64,000 nucleotides of DNA from Diogma glabrata. Lineage: Eukaryota > Arthropoda > Insecta > Diptera > Cylindrotomidae. The first letter of the stretch is position 1. Each line of letters starts with the position of its first letter. Shown one piece after another: positions 9,017 through 19,560 of this stretch. Both the position numbers and the translations under genes were made by a program. The DNA lies in the NCBI GenBank assembly GCA_963693315.1, contig OY856186.1, positions 302,104,144 to 302,168,143 of the forward strand, in the 5' to 3' direction. Below the pieces are notes generated by a model that saw nothing but the letters and a program-made list of their open reading frames with translations, was not told the DNA's origin and did not search any database.

Positions 9017-10476
9017 AATCCTGAAGGACCTGGTACTCCTTCCGGTAAGGTTGGTAGTTGGTTATTGGTACTGAAAAATGAAGGTGGCTCTGCAATCACC
9101 CTTACGTTTTGAGGCGCTTCGGCTCTTTCTTTACTAGGGTTTTGGTTTCCCCTGTATTGGTTTTGGTATTGATTTTGCGTGTTATTAAAATTTGGTTTGA
9201 AATTATTTTGCGGTCTAAAGTCATTTTGGGGTCTGTAGTTGTTTTGTGGTTTATTATTATTTTGCGGGCGATAATTATTGTTGAACATCGGTGGTTTAGA
9301 GAAATCGAAAAATTGTGGGAAATTGGACCTCGGTTTTGCTGTGTTTCGAGTAGTCGGTCGTATGACATTCGGGTATTGTGATCTGTAATTGTTAAAATTG
9401 TTTTGGTAGTTTGGAATATTGTTATTTATTATAAAATTTTCGTCGTTACTTGTGTAGTTGTTTGTGTAGTTTGGTCTATTCTTGTTAATTCTCGGGCAGT
9501 TTGTGTGTAGGTGCCCATAATTCTTGCAAAATACACAAAATAATGCTTTTTGTCTCGTTCGACATTCGTTGATTGTGTGTCCTTTTCTTGTACAGAACCA
9601 GCAGTACCACTGGTTCGCGTCATGCCAGTATTCTTTTAAATTTATCTGTCGTCTTGGTGTGCTTACGAAATCTTTACTTTTTTCATTGTCTGGTAGCGTC
9701 TGCTCTAGGAGCTTTGCCCTTTTGATCGCTACTTCCAAATTTTCCGGCCTGTTTGTTGCAAATGACATTTTGATCATATCGGATTTATTACCCGTTAAAA
9801 AAGCTTCCATAGCTTGCCTAGTTATTTCCAAAAGTAAGGTTTTATTTTGTTCTTCTGTGTATTTTTGTTTATACCATTTTTTGGTGTCGCCAATCAGTCG
9901 TTGTAATCGTTCCGAGAATGATGAGACGTCTTCGTCTCTTTCCTGTTTACATCTGTTAATTTCTCTAATGAAATTTCGTTCCGGTGTGTTATTTATGTAT
10001 CTGTTTTCGATGTGGAACCTTAAATTTTCGTAGGTTTTTATGTCTAAGTCGTAAATCATATCGCATGCTGGATATAGAATTTTGTCTAATACCATATCGA
10101 AGAAGAAACCCTTATCTTCTTCCTCGATTCGGTTTAATGCTCGGTCACAAGTGTCTATAAATTGTCTGGCTTTCGCCCTTGGGTTGTCTTCTGCATTGCC
10201 CGAAAATATGGGAATATTAGTCATTAGTGCCAGTACTTCGGAATAGTTTGTTTTGCGTTCTACCATTGTGTTTGTTTGTGTGTGTTTTTGTGTTCTGAAA
10301 TGTGATGGTCCCGCAGTAGGTTCGTTTTTTAGGTTGCTTATTATTGAGTCTAGTGTGTTATTTATTTTTTCGAAACCTCTACTAATGTTTCTGTTTGGTT
10401 TCTTTTTTGGTATAAGGTCTGAGTCAGAGTAAGTCCGGTTTCTAGTTTCCCTTACAATGTTGTCTTTATTAGGCAT
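8950..10476 (-). CDS. gag: Gag structural protein with two CCHC zinc knuckles
   Basis: This 508-residue protein should form the capsid of virus-like particles and bind genomic RNA. Residues about 80-260 are the helical capsid region of Gypsy-group Gag. Two CX2CX4HX4C knuckles follow, at 292-305 and 314-327. Residues about 331-440 are Asn/Pro/Gln/Arg-rich with short NNYRPQ-type repeats. The ATG at 10476 is the first in the frame after an AT-rich leader. The last codons hold the slippage signals for pol, and codon 7 is followed by a possible splice donor for env mRNA. The frame is intact. Confidence 0.93.
   Translation of the reverse strand: MPNKDNIVRETRNRTYSDSDLIPKKKPNRNISRGFEKINNTLDSIISNLKNEPTAGPSHFRTQKHTQTNTMVERKTNYSEVLALMTNIPIFSGNAEDNPRAKARQFIDTCDRALNRIEEEDKGFFFDMVLDKILYPACDMIYDLDIKTYENLRFHIENRYINNTPERNFIREINRCKQERDEDVSSFSERLQRLIGDTKKWYKQKYTEEQNKTLLLEITRQAMEAFLTGNKSDMIKMSFATNRPENLEVAIKRAKLLEQTLPDNEKSKDFVSTPRRQINLKEYWHDANQWYCWFCTRKGHTINECRTRQKALFCVFCKNYGHLHTNCPRINKNRPNYTNNYTSNDENFIINNNIPNYQNNFNNYRSQYPNVIRPTTRNTAKPRSNFPQFFDFSKPPMFNNNYRPQNNNKPQNNYRPQNDFRPQNNFKPNFNNTQNQYQNQYRGNQNPSKERAEAPQNVRVIAEPPSFFSTNNQLPTLPEGVPGPSGLCKPRVTEEDMPRALNTLDLNK
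8956..8977 (-). promoter_or_regulatory. Two in-phase -1 frameshift heptamers in the gag-pol overlap
   Basis: On the minus strand TTTAAAC occurs at 8977-8971 and again at 8962-8956. In the gag frame both are read T TTA AAC, the X XXY YYZ form used for -1 slippage. The second lies one codon before the gag TAG stop at 8952-8950. Pol is in the -1 frame. Either heptamer would give a Gag-Pol fusion; I did not identify a stimulatory structure downstream. Confidence 0.8.
10450..10455 (-). promoter_or_regulatory. Probable 5' splice site in the start of gag
   Basis: GTAAGG on the minus strand follows the seventh gag codon. Paired with the acceptor at 3434 it would leave a 7-codon leader in frame with env. 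This is a motif match plus frame agreement only; no RNA evidence is available. Confidence 0.5.
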
Positions 10477-11717
10477 AAAATTTAAAGTGAGTTTTTTGTT
10501 TAACGACCGTCAAGGAACTGTTTAACCTTGAATTTGTAAAACGATAACCGATTCGTAAAAATGAAATAAATTTTTTGTTTTTCGTAGTTTGTTTGAATGT
10601 ATGCAAGTATTTATTTTAATTATTGCAAAATAATTGTTAAATAATTTGTTTATTACGCAAATAATATTTGTAAATGATTTGTTTTAAATATTCGTAAAAT
10701 AATTCGTTTTATATATTCGTAAAAAATATTTTGTTTTATATATTTGTAAAAAATAATTTGTTTTATATATTTGTAAAAAATAATTTGTTTTATATACGCA
10801 AATATTATCTGTAAAAATAATTTGTTTTAAAAATTCGTAAAATGATTCGAAAAATATTTCGTTTTATATATTCGTAAAATAATTTGTTTTATATACGCAA
10901 ATATTATCTGTAAAAATAATTTGTTTTAAAAATTCGTAAAATGATTTGTTTTTAAATATTCGAAAAATATTTCGTTTTATATATTCGTAAAAAATATTTT
11001 GTTTTATATATTTGTAAAAAATAATTTGTTTTATATATTTGTAAAAAATAATTTGTTTTATATACGCAAATATTATCTGTAAAAATAATTTGTTTTAAAA
11101 ATTCGTAAAATGATTTGTTTTTAAATACGCAAAAAAAAACGTAATTGAAAAATTCGTAAGTACTTGAATGTGGTTATATGTAATGTGTTTATCGAATTAC
11201 GTACATATTCGAAATGTTGTAGCGTATATATTTTTTTTTTTTTTTATTTTAAATGTTTCAATCTTTTTTAATATTTATAATTATAATATTATGTAAAATT
11301 TTATTTTTGTTTTCTGACAGTAAATTATCTAAAAAAAATTAATGAAATCTGACCTTATGTAATATTTTCTTCAGTGATGAGAAGTTTTGCAGCAGAAAAA
11401 ATAGTTGTTTGTATTGTAATTCTGTTGATGTTTTTTCGATGAAAAATGTTTTGCGTTTATTTTATTCTTTATTGATTTTGTTGATGTAATTTGTGTTTAA
11501 AAAAATTTTTGTTAAATTTGTGCCCGGGTTAATAGGTGGGATCTCCGTGGTGATCCTGTTGAATCGCTTGATTGCTGCGTCACTACAGTGTGACAAATGT
11601 TGGACACTCCAAGATGTGCCTGTTGAGTTTTTTAACAAGAATTATCTTGTATTTTGATTTTATATTGACTTAAAATTTTTTCTGGAAGCTGTTGGTCCTT
11701 TACTAGAGTCTAGGACT
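10477..11717 (-). other. Leader of the retroelement with an AT-rich repeat array
   Basis: No ORF of note. From about 10660 to 11140 it consists of imperfect 25-35-bp repeats built on the theme attcgtaaaataatttgtt, partly in higher-order blocks that recur near 10790 and 11050. This is the 5' untranslated region between primer site and gag. A packaging or translational role is possible but not visible. Confidence 0.7.
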
Positions 11718-11787
11718 CCAAATACGGCTGCGCCAATTGTGGGGGGTTCGTGTGTACCTCTGAAGCGAAGAGATACCGGCTGCGCCA
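11718..11787 (-). promoter_or_regulatory. Tandemly duplicated primer binding site (tRNA-Ser-like)
   Basis: The plus strand reads ACCGGCTGCGCCA at 11775-11787 and ACGGCTGCGCCA at 11723-11734. These resemble a tRNA-Ser 3' end, as used by the 17.6/297 group. Both copies are followed by ATTGTGGGGGGTTCG, and the period is 53 bp. The second copy has the longer match and probably marks the LTR edge at 11788; if the first is used, the LTR starts at 11735. Confidence 0.65.
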
Positions 11788-13711
11788 ATTGTGGGGGGTT
11801 CGAGCCGTACCTCTGACGGCTAGTGATACCCGTTACGCCAAGCGTGGTAATAGTGGGTGTTGAGAACTTCCTGCTTCACTTTTAGGAAACCGTAATTTAC
11901 CACTTACCTGGTATTTCTCCCTCGGAGTGTGTGTTGACTATCTCAAAGGAGTGATTGAAAGAACACTTGTTGTATTATAATTTTCACCATATATTTACGT
12001 TTTTTGTTCAGAGCACAATTTTGTTTTCGTTTAATAGAATTGATTGGATTGATTAATTTTATCAACACTAAATTTTTTGATTCAAATTAAATGAGTGAAC
12101 AATACTCATCCTCATTGATTTGAATCGATTTCTAAATTTCTATATATTAATTCTTTAGCACTATATTTTCATTGACTTGAATCGATTTTCTTATATTTAT
12201 ATTTTGATTTTTCCAACACTATATTTTCATTGACTTGAATCGATTTTCTTAAATTTATATATTGATTTTTCTAACACTATATTTTCATTGACTTGAATCG
12301 ATTTTTCTTTGATATTTATATATTTATTTTTTAACACTATATTTTCATTGACTTGAATCGATTTTCTTAAATTTATATATTGATTATTCTGACACTATAT
12401 TTTCATTGACTTGAATCGATTTTTCTTTGATATTTATATATTTATTTTTTAACATTAATTTTCATGGACTTGAATCGATTTTGGTTTGAATCAATTTAAT
12501 TTCATTAACACTATACTTCACAGGTTTGATTCAATTTGATTTTATTAGCACTTTCTTTCGATAAACTTTAAAAAATTAAGCAAGGCACTTTTAGATTTTT
12601 TGTTTTAGAAATAATACGCTTTCCCGGCGAGCGTTATTACCGTGTTTTTTACTTTCGAACTTCAGACTAACTTTTTATTCAATTTTCTATATTATTTATA
12701 GAAAATTTTGAATGGAAAATTGACCAATCACAAAATAGTAAAATTTTTTCTATTTTATGAATGAATCGAAATGGTGAGAACCAATTATTCAGCATTTTGA
12801 TATTTTTAATTAAAAATGTTATATATTTTTTGTATATGTTATTTGAATCGTCGTTTCCGTTAATCGAATTTTTATTTAATTGTTTAATATGTTTGGATTA
12901 TCATAATTGGTTTTAGTTTTATATTATAGGAATTTATGTAAGTGAGACATTTTTTGAACGGAAAGTTTTTTGATAGTTTTTCCATATATTGTATGTTTGG
13001 ATTATTTTAATTTGGATTTGGTTTTATAGAAAATCGCTGAGAATGGAATTTTGGTGTGAATGGAAAAATTGTTGGGTAATTGAATTAATATTTATATTAA
13101 TTAAAACATGTTTTAACATGTTTGTTTGGTGGAAATTGCTTAGCTTAGGCGTTTTGAATTTTATTGTATATTCAAGAAATGTTCATTAATTTCATAAGAT
13201 GATGAAATTAATTTGTAGGGAATATGTTTATAGAATTTTCAATGTATTTATTTTAGACATTGTTGCATTTTATATTCGGTTTAATAAAAAAATAGCTGAA
13301 AATGGATTTCTGGTGAATAGAAAAATTATTGGATAATTGAATTAATATTTATATTAATTAAAACATGTTTTAACATGTTTGTTTGGTGGAAATTGCTTAG
13401 CTTAGGCGTTTTGAATTTTATTGTATATTCAAGAAATGTTCATTAATTTCATAAGATGATGAAATTAATTTGTAGGAATAGGCTTATAGAAATGTTTGGT
13501 TAAACAATATGTTGTAATGTTTGGGAATGGTTGTTACATCTTATGATGAAATAGGGTTTTGGGTTAGAAATGGGTTTTGTGTGATTTGTTGGGTTGTAAT
13601 ATCATTGGTTTGGTTATAATATTTTTTATTCATTTTATTTGTACTAAACCTTGTGTGGCTTTTGAGATTCTTTATAGAGGTTTATGTATATTCCGGTTTA
13701 GGAATACTACA
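11788..13711 (-). repeat. 5' LTR of the large retroelement
   Basis: The right end (minus-strand TGTAGTATTCC) is fixed by comparison with the left LTR. The left end is inferred from the primer site because the matching part of the other LTR lies outside the window. The length would be about 1.92 kb. It holds the 257-bp-spaced duplication and a 58-bp tandem array. Right-flank DNA starts TCTTTTAAATT. Confidence 0.75.
12100..12485. repeat. About six 58-bp tandem repeats within the LTR
   Basis: Units share cactatattttcattgact followed by tgaatcgattttc and an AT-rich tail. Starts lie near 12160, 12216, 12273, 12333 and 12390, with degenerate units on both sides. They lie in the R/U5-side half of the LTR. 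Confidence 0.8.
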
Positions 13712-15587
13712 TCTTTTAAATTAGACAGTTCCCTAGCCGTTATCATATTGCGATTTCATCCATACTCGAAAAGAAGAAACAGTTTTTATATGTGAATTCA
13801 GTTTGATACAATTAACATCAATTCTCTTAATATAATGTAAAGTGGTTATCCTAATCATTCTAATCTTAAAAATACAATTTAAAAACAAAAGAACAAACAT
13901 TATCAATTAACTTAAATATCTATATTCAAATACTCACACAAACAAGGCAAAAATTATTAGTTAAAATATATACGTTATAAAATACGATACGTTTTTTAAA
14001 CTGTAATAATTATAAAAGTTGTTTTGATCCTCGCATGTCAGTTCTGTAAATCAATTTGGTTTAATTTGTTTTGTATTTATTATAAAAAATTTCAAAATAT
14101 TGAAAATTTGATCCTTTATAACTTTTGACCCCTAAATTTCCGCAAATTATTTGTTTCATATAAATTATGATGCAGAGGACCTAATCTTTCTATTTATCTA
14201 AAAAAACCGATATTTTGAAAAGCAGTATAAAAAAGGAATGTTCCCTTACAACTATTTATTTGTTGTTGTGAACTGAGTTGGAAATTAGTTTTTCAAAAGT
14301 GAAACTAAAATGAAAAACATTAGAAAATTCAAATTTTATCACAATAATCATGTAAGCGATAGAAAACTAAACAAAAAAATAAGTTGAAAATGCCCTGAAA
14401 ATCGAACCAACCAAAAAATTGTTTCACAACCCTAGTTGTGATACATATTGTAATCCCTATTACACATCACATTTTATTGAACAAAAAAAAATACAAATTC
14501 ATTGCTCTCTAATATTTTCAAGTTTTTTTGTGATTACATGTTTCAAGTTTAACAACGTAAAAAACGTACCCTCTCATGATATAAATAATGATTTCTTAAA
14601 AATTCATTAAATTTCCTAAAAGCTCAAGCACTTTTCAAATACAAATAAAAAATTTCATTTCCAAACAAAACAAACACAAAACAATCATGTTCTATTTTTC
14701 ATTTAAGAAAAAATATAAATTAGATAAAAACCAAACCCCAGAACAACAAACTTTCTAAAAGACAATTGTTACCTTATATACCCACTTTCAAAATGTTTCA
14801 AACTTTTCTAATTCTAAGATATTTAATTTTATGGTTTTTCAACTGAAAACTTTTTTAAATAAAAAGTTGGCAACCACATACATTATAACAACTTAAGAAC
14901 TTGCAAGATATAAAAACAAACGAAAATTGATTAACTTTTTTCCCTTTAATTATCAAAACACTCGAAAATAGGAAAATAGCAGAATGAAAAAATTCTAGAA
15001 TCTCTATAAAAATTATAATGTAAAACTAATTTTTAACTAAACAACTATTAATTGTTGTCATTGCGACAATAATTAACATATATACATTTTAACTATTAAG
15101 TGTATGTCAAAGAAATATATAGGCTGGATCACTCCAGTTCAAATTAAGGACAATGGATTTCTTTAATATATATTAGAATTGCAAAATCGATTAAGTTCTA
15201 AAATTTAGATGTTGGATAGTTCATAAGGCTTAATGATAATTTTAATCGAGATAACCCAATAGATCAGATATGTCTATTGTATGCTACCTCTATGAACTAC
15301 CTTACTAACTAGCTAAACCTATGGCTCTGCGTTGAAATGTGATTTTAGAAAACCTCGAATTTCGACAAACTATTTGCTCGATTTTCAGTAGTAATTTCAC
15401 AAGGGCGGTGATAATTCGAAATAATTTTTTACAAAAATTTCGAATACGGCCTCGTGGTATTAGCAATGCCACTTGCTTGAGGAATTTTCTAAAAAATTAT
15501 GAGAATTTATCACCGGTCGAATTTATCGAGAAAATTTTTCATGCATTTACGTGAATTGTTTTTATTTATTCTGGCCTATGCTATAAA
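13712..15587. other. AT-rich flank, no gene recognised
   Basis: Host or older repeat DNA to the right of the retroelement. A 71-residue ORF at 15339-15554 has several TTCGAA-like motifs but no recognisable domain, and I do not call it a gene. No RNA gene was seen. Confidence 0.6.
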
Positions 15588-15745
15588 TCGCTCGAGGCGT
15601 TAAACAATAGTATATTATTTTATACGGAGGAAAAGTATGACTTTTCATGGCGTGCCTGAGTAAGGCAGTGAGGCGGGTAATAGAAGACAAGCATGAAAAG
15701 TTACTTCTCCTCCAAAAAATATATATTATTTTTTCTTCAAACGCT
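15588..15745. repeat. Imperfect foldback repeat
   Basis: The left arm contains GGAGGAAAAGTATGACTTTT; the right arm contains its near-complement AAAAGTTACTTCTCCTCC. Arms are about 50 bp, around a GC-richer centre. The entry cgctcgaggcgtta resembles the centre of the foldback at 34080-34200, suggesting a shared family. Confidence 0.55.
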
Positions 15746-16479
15746 TTAAAATGTGACATGTTTTTGTGGTTTCATTTATGCATACAATAAATATTTAAGA
15801 AGGCGAGATTTATAAATATGAGTAGTTTCGATTGTTTTAACAAATAAAAATGACGTTTAAATTTATATTTTGTGTGTTATTATTTTAACAGTATCATAGT
15901 AACACTTTTCCCTACATGTAGGGAAAAGAAAAAATAAAACTGTCATAATCAATTCAAACGTCAATAATAATTTTCAGTCTGGTAGGGGAGGAAGTACATC
16001 ATTAATCTGGTAGGGAAGTGCAAACCCTCATTCGATTAAAACATACATATAATTATTAAATCGGTAAATAAACACACAGAGATAAAACTGAAGTATTAAT
16101 TAAAAAAATAGTAGAAATTCTAGTTACATAAATAAAATAAATTAATAATAATACTAAAATATGAACGGGCTGAAACCTCAATGCTCTGAGATATCAAGAT
16201 CTCAGTTTTAGTTGAGGATTTTTATATAATTTTCTGAGACAGACTTTTATAAGGACCTTGTTTTTAGTTTTGGGCAGCGAAGTATACTAAACAAAGAATT
16301 CTTTGTAAAAGTACAAGTATTTTATCTCTGTTTAGTAGTTTATTACAAAACTAACACGTGTTGTGTATTCGGTAATCAATCACAACATAAAATCACTGGG
16401 ATCTTACACAAAGCAAAACATATTAACAATGAAACTGACTTTAAACACTGTAATATATGTTTAATTATCACAAAAGGCG
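15746..16479. other. No gene recognised
   Basis: AT-rich DNA with an indirect repeat of ggtaggg at 15980-16012. Nothing else is supportable. Confidence 0.5.
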
Positions 16480-16560
16480 ATGTATAGCCGTGTGTCCGAA
16501 CACTAGTCTTTACATTGTTTTAGAGTCGACGGTTTGAATCCAGTCATATCCAATATGGAT
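16480..16560 (+). repeat. tRNA-like sequence, possible SINE head
   Basis: An A-box-like TAGCCGTGTG is followed about 50 bp later by GGTTTGAATCC, close to the polymerase III B box. No convincing full cloverleaf is seen, so this is more likely a SINE head or chance than a working tRNA gene. Confidence 0.3.
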
Positions 16561-16579
16561 TTACTGGATAAAAATTACA

Positions 16580-17263
16580 CTGCCCATTTAGTATAATTAT
16601 TAGTGGTGGGTAGTACAATAAGATGTTATGTTTTGTACAGAATTGAACAAATTCGAAGAAAGAAAACAGCAAACCATTTTCGCTAACAATTTTTTCTGCT
16701 AAACCATACACTATGAAAAACTCTTGTAATTTTCCAATTACAGTACTGTGGCATTTGTTTTGTGCATTAACCTAACATCACATTATTTACATGCGTATCA
16801 CCCAACACCGAGAAATGAAAATTTGAAAAATAAAAAAATCGATATGTATTGGGTATAGGGGACAATTTAGGGGATAGGTTGGAGACCATTTAGTGGTGAT
16901 GACTTCCTTTGCTCCTTTGTCACATTGGTTGTTTGTTGACATATATTACAACTTCTTACAAAACTTTCAATGCCTTGGTCAATCTTATACCTCTAAACCT
17001 TGCTAAAAGTTTCATTTTAACCCATTCTGGGAGGGTTTTCGTGGAGTGGAGTAAACTTAATACATTTTCTTGTAATTGACCTGAGATAGCTATTCTATTT
17101 TCATAGAACACACACCCATTTGCCGTATTTAACGATTTCCTCTTCTCAAAGTAAGGTTGAATGATTTTGACCTTCATAATGACCTTCATAATTTTTGGCC
17201 ATTTAAATTTTATAAACTATAACACTTCGTATAATGTGTTATTGTTAGCGGTTAGTTCACGAA
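16580..17263 (-). pseudogene. Gypsy-type integrase relic (right of a split pol)
   Basis: On the minus strand 17189-16956 reads as the integrase N-terminal region, including a stretch like the LLHxxH...KMKxLAR signature in which the finger residues are partly lost. Further down, 16745-16600 reads as the integrase core, with a YGLAEKIVSENG stretch where the family has D at the catalytic position. Stops and shifts separate the parts. It is one decayed element together with the RNase H relic at 19225-19560. Confidence 0.75.
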
Positions 17264-17547
17264 CACTAAAAAAACATGTTCTTTTTCCAATCGAAATGCA
17301 GTTGTCTCAACCTCACCGTGCGGTCAGATATGGCGAATAGAACTACGAAATTGTTTCAACAACTGTACATTTATAGTACGATGTAGTTGAAACAATCACA
17401 CGAAATATTTATGTGAAAATAAAATATAGTTCAATTAATTTCAAATACTTCAATTTTAAAATGAAAAATTTATGATATAAGACCACAGGAAATTTTTTCA
17501 TGGAAATAGTTATTACTTATTAGCTTTATTCAACTACTGTTATATTT
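17264..17547. repeat. 5' half of a TIR element split by an insertion
   Basis: It starts CACTAAAAAAACATG and follows the two full copies at 17803 and 18249 as far as the motif caactactgttatatt, then similarity stops. The missing half is found at 19048-19220. Confidence 0.7.
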
Positions 17548-17802
17548 GTGGCGAACATCAAAACTAAAATCAAATCTCAAAAAAATTTAAAATTTAGCAG
17601 CCAAAAATATTTTATTATTATTCAGATTTTGTTTTTTCCAAATAGTTTCGAGTTCTTAATTTTCGTGTTAAATTAACAATGTAATTCTCTATGTAAATTA
17701 TATTTCATCGCCTCGCCATCAATTTGATTAATACAATAAGACAAATTTCATGTAACTTGTATAATCTATTTATAAATACAATTAAACTCTAAAATGTTAT
17801 TG

Positions 17803-18248
17803 CACTGAAAAAAACATGTCCTATTTCCAATCGAAATGCAATTATCTCAACCTCATCGTGCGGTCACATATGGCGAATCAAACTACGAAATTGCTTCAAC
17901 AACTCTACAATTATAAATCGATGAAGTTAAGACAATCACACAAAATATTTATGTGAAAATAAAACGTAGTTCAATTAATCTCAAAAACTTAAACTTTAAA
18001 ATGAAAAATTCATGATATAAGGCCAAAGAAATTTTTTTTCAGGGAAATAGTTATTATTTTTATTCAACTACTGCTATATTGGATATAACACTTTATATTT
18101 TAAATAAACCTCATTCTGTTGTTAGGAAAATGTTATCGTGTAGTTGTCCCAATCACAGTGAAATTGTTTGCAAATAATTTTTCTTTGCATAAATAATCAA
18201 CTGCCAACTTCGAGATGAGGTTGTCATGAACATCAATTTTTTTTAGTG
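17803..18248. repeat. MITE-like element, copy 2 (446 bp)
   Basis: It begins CACTGAAAAAAACATG and ends in a T-run plus AGTG, the inverted form of the start. It has no coding capacity. It abuts copy 3 head to tail without spacer. The TIR start CACTG does not allow a confident superfamily. Confidence 0.75.
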
Positions 18249-18695
18249 CACTGAAAAAAACATGTTCTATTTCCAATCGAAATGCAATTGGCTCAACCTC
18301 ACCGTGCGGTCACATATGGCGAATCAAACTACGAAATTGCTTCAACAACTCTACAATTGTAAATCGATGAAGTTGAGACAATCACACGAAATATTTATGT
18401 GAAAATAAAATATAGTTCAATTAATCTCAAATACTTAAACTTTAAAATGAAAAATTCATGATATAAGGCCAAAGAAATTTTTTTTCAGGGAAATAGTTAT
18501 TATCTTTATTCAACTACTGCTATATTGGATATAACACTTTATATTTTAAATAAACCTCATTCTGTTGTTAGGAAAATGTTATCGTGTAGTTGTCCCAATC
18601 ACAGTGAAATTGTTTGCATATAATTTTTCTTTGCATAAATAATCAACTGCCAACTTCGAGATGAGGTTGTCATTACTTCAATTTTTTTTTCAGTG
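18249..18695. repeat. MITE-like element, copy 3 (447 bp)
   Basis: It begins CACTGAAAAAAACATG and ends TTTTTTTTTCAGTG, so the terminal inverted repeat is complete. It is about 95% like copy 2 by eye. It includes the internal pair CAACTTCGAGATGAGGTTGT / CAACCTCACCGTG near the ends. Confidence 0.78.
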
Positions 18696-19047
18696 TGTGT
18701 TTTGAGAGAATTTAATTTATATTTGTGCTACTTAATAATGGTTCAAGACCATTAGTGAATGTGGAAGCTAGTGTACCTGAAGAAGTTTGGAAATAAATTT
18801 AATTCATGATATGGTTGTTACAACAACATTTTATCTGCTGCCTTTTGTGTTTACTTTACGTGAACATTATAATTGTTAAATAATAATGAAGATTCAGCTT
18901 AATCAACACATTCAAGGTAACTCATTATATTGGATACAACATCTCCAACATTTCGTATCATCTTATTCATCTCCTGGAGAATTCAACGCAACTAGCAGCC
19001 AGCCTTTATATTAAAATCTACCTCCACTCAACACAGTATCATCCAAA
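18696..19047. other. Spacer inside the nested TIR array, no gene
   Basis: No ORF or known repeat. With 17548-17802 it would make up the rest of the DNA inserted into the split copy. Confidence 0.5.
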
Positions 19048-19220
19048 TATTGGATGAAACACTTTATTTTTTAAGCAAACCTCACTATGTTGTCAGGAAA
19101 TTATTTATATGTAGTTGTCCTAATCACATTGAAATTGTTTGCAAGCATTTTTTCTTGGTTTGAATAATAAACTGCCAACTTCGAGATGAGATTGTCATTA
19201 CTTCAACTTTTTTTTCAGTG
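19048..19220. repeat. 3' half of the split TIR element
   Basis: It starts at atattggatgaaacactttat, exactly where the 5' half at 17264-17547 stops, and ends TTTTTTTTCAGTG. The two halves together give one element of about 457 bp. Confidence 0.7.
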
Positions 19221-19224
19221 AATT

Positions 19225-19560
19225 TTTTCAAAATTTAAAGGATTTTCGTTTTAAAAATTTAAAGAACTATAATACGATTATTTTCTTCGATATCGGTTTT
19301 ATCGTTTAAAGGAAGCCTTGAGCGAGCATCAGCATTTCCCATTTGTGATCCTTTATACGATATTCGATTTTATAGGAATACATTGATAATATGCACGTTG
19401 TAAACAGGCTGCCGCAGCAGCCGGCCTATTTTTTTTGGACTGAAAATCTGTTTTTTTTAAGACTTGATGGTATTTACGAAATTTTTTTATTGCAAAAATT
19501 ATGGCTAAAGCTTCTCGATGGAGTTGTGAATAATTTTTTTCGGCAATAGATAATAACCCG
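19225..19560 (-). pseudogene. Gypsy-type RNase H relic (left part of the split pol)
   Basis: Minus-strand translation gives an RNase H stretch with EALAIIFAIKKFRKY, then YKIEYR, and after a frameshift NADARSRLP, the usual end of the Gypsy RNase H domain. The integrase relic continues at 17263 after about 2 kb of inserted TIR elements. The frame is broken in several places. Confidence 0.75.

Larger units (their letters stand above)
1..13711 (-). mobile_element. Large errantivirus-like LTR retroelement with gag, pol and env
   Basis: Read on the minus strand the order is 5' LTR (right end), tRNA-Ser-like primer site, long AT-rich leader, gag, pol by -1 frameshift, env, polypurine tract and 3' LTR (left end, cut by the window edge). 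Protease-RT-RNase H-integrase order plus a third ORF with a furin-like site is the plan of insect Gypsy-group errantiviruses. The visible part is 13.7 kb. If the right LTR starts at the primer site (about 11788), the LTR is about 1.9 kb and the whole element about 14.5 kb, far above the usual 6-9 kb. All three ORFs are open and the LTRs differ by one base, so the copy is young. The left flank is outside the window, so the target duplication cannot be checked. Confidence 0.93.

Noticed and set aside
9102..9623. 88- and 64-residue minus-strand ORFs inside gag
   Set aside because: Shadow frames of the gag coding region.
11788..13711. Second complete retroelement copy to the right
   Set aside because: The second occurrence of the LTR sequence is the partner LTR of the same element; coding sequence lies only between them.
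15339..15554. 71-residue ORF as a gene
   Set aside because: No domain, low-complexity surroundings, no support for start or splicing.
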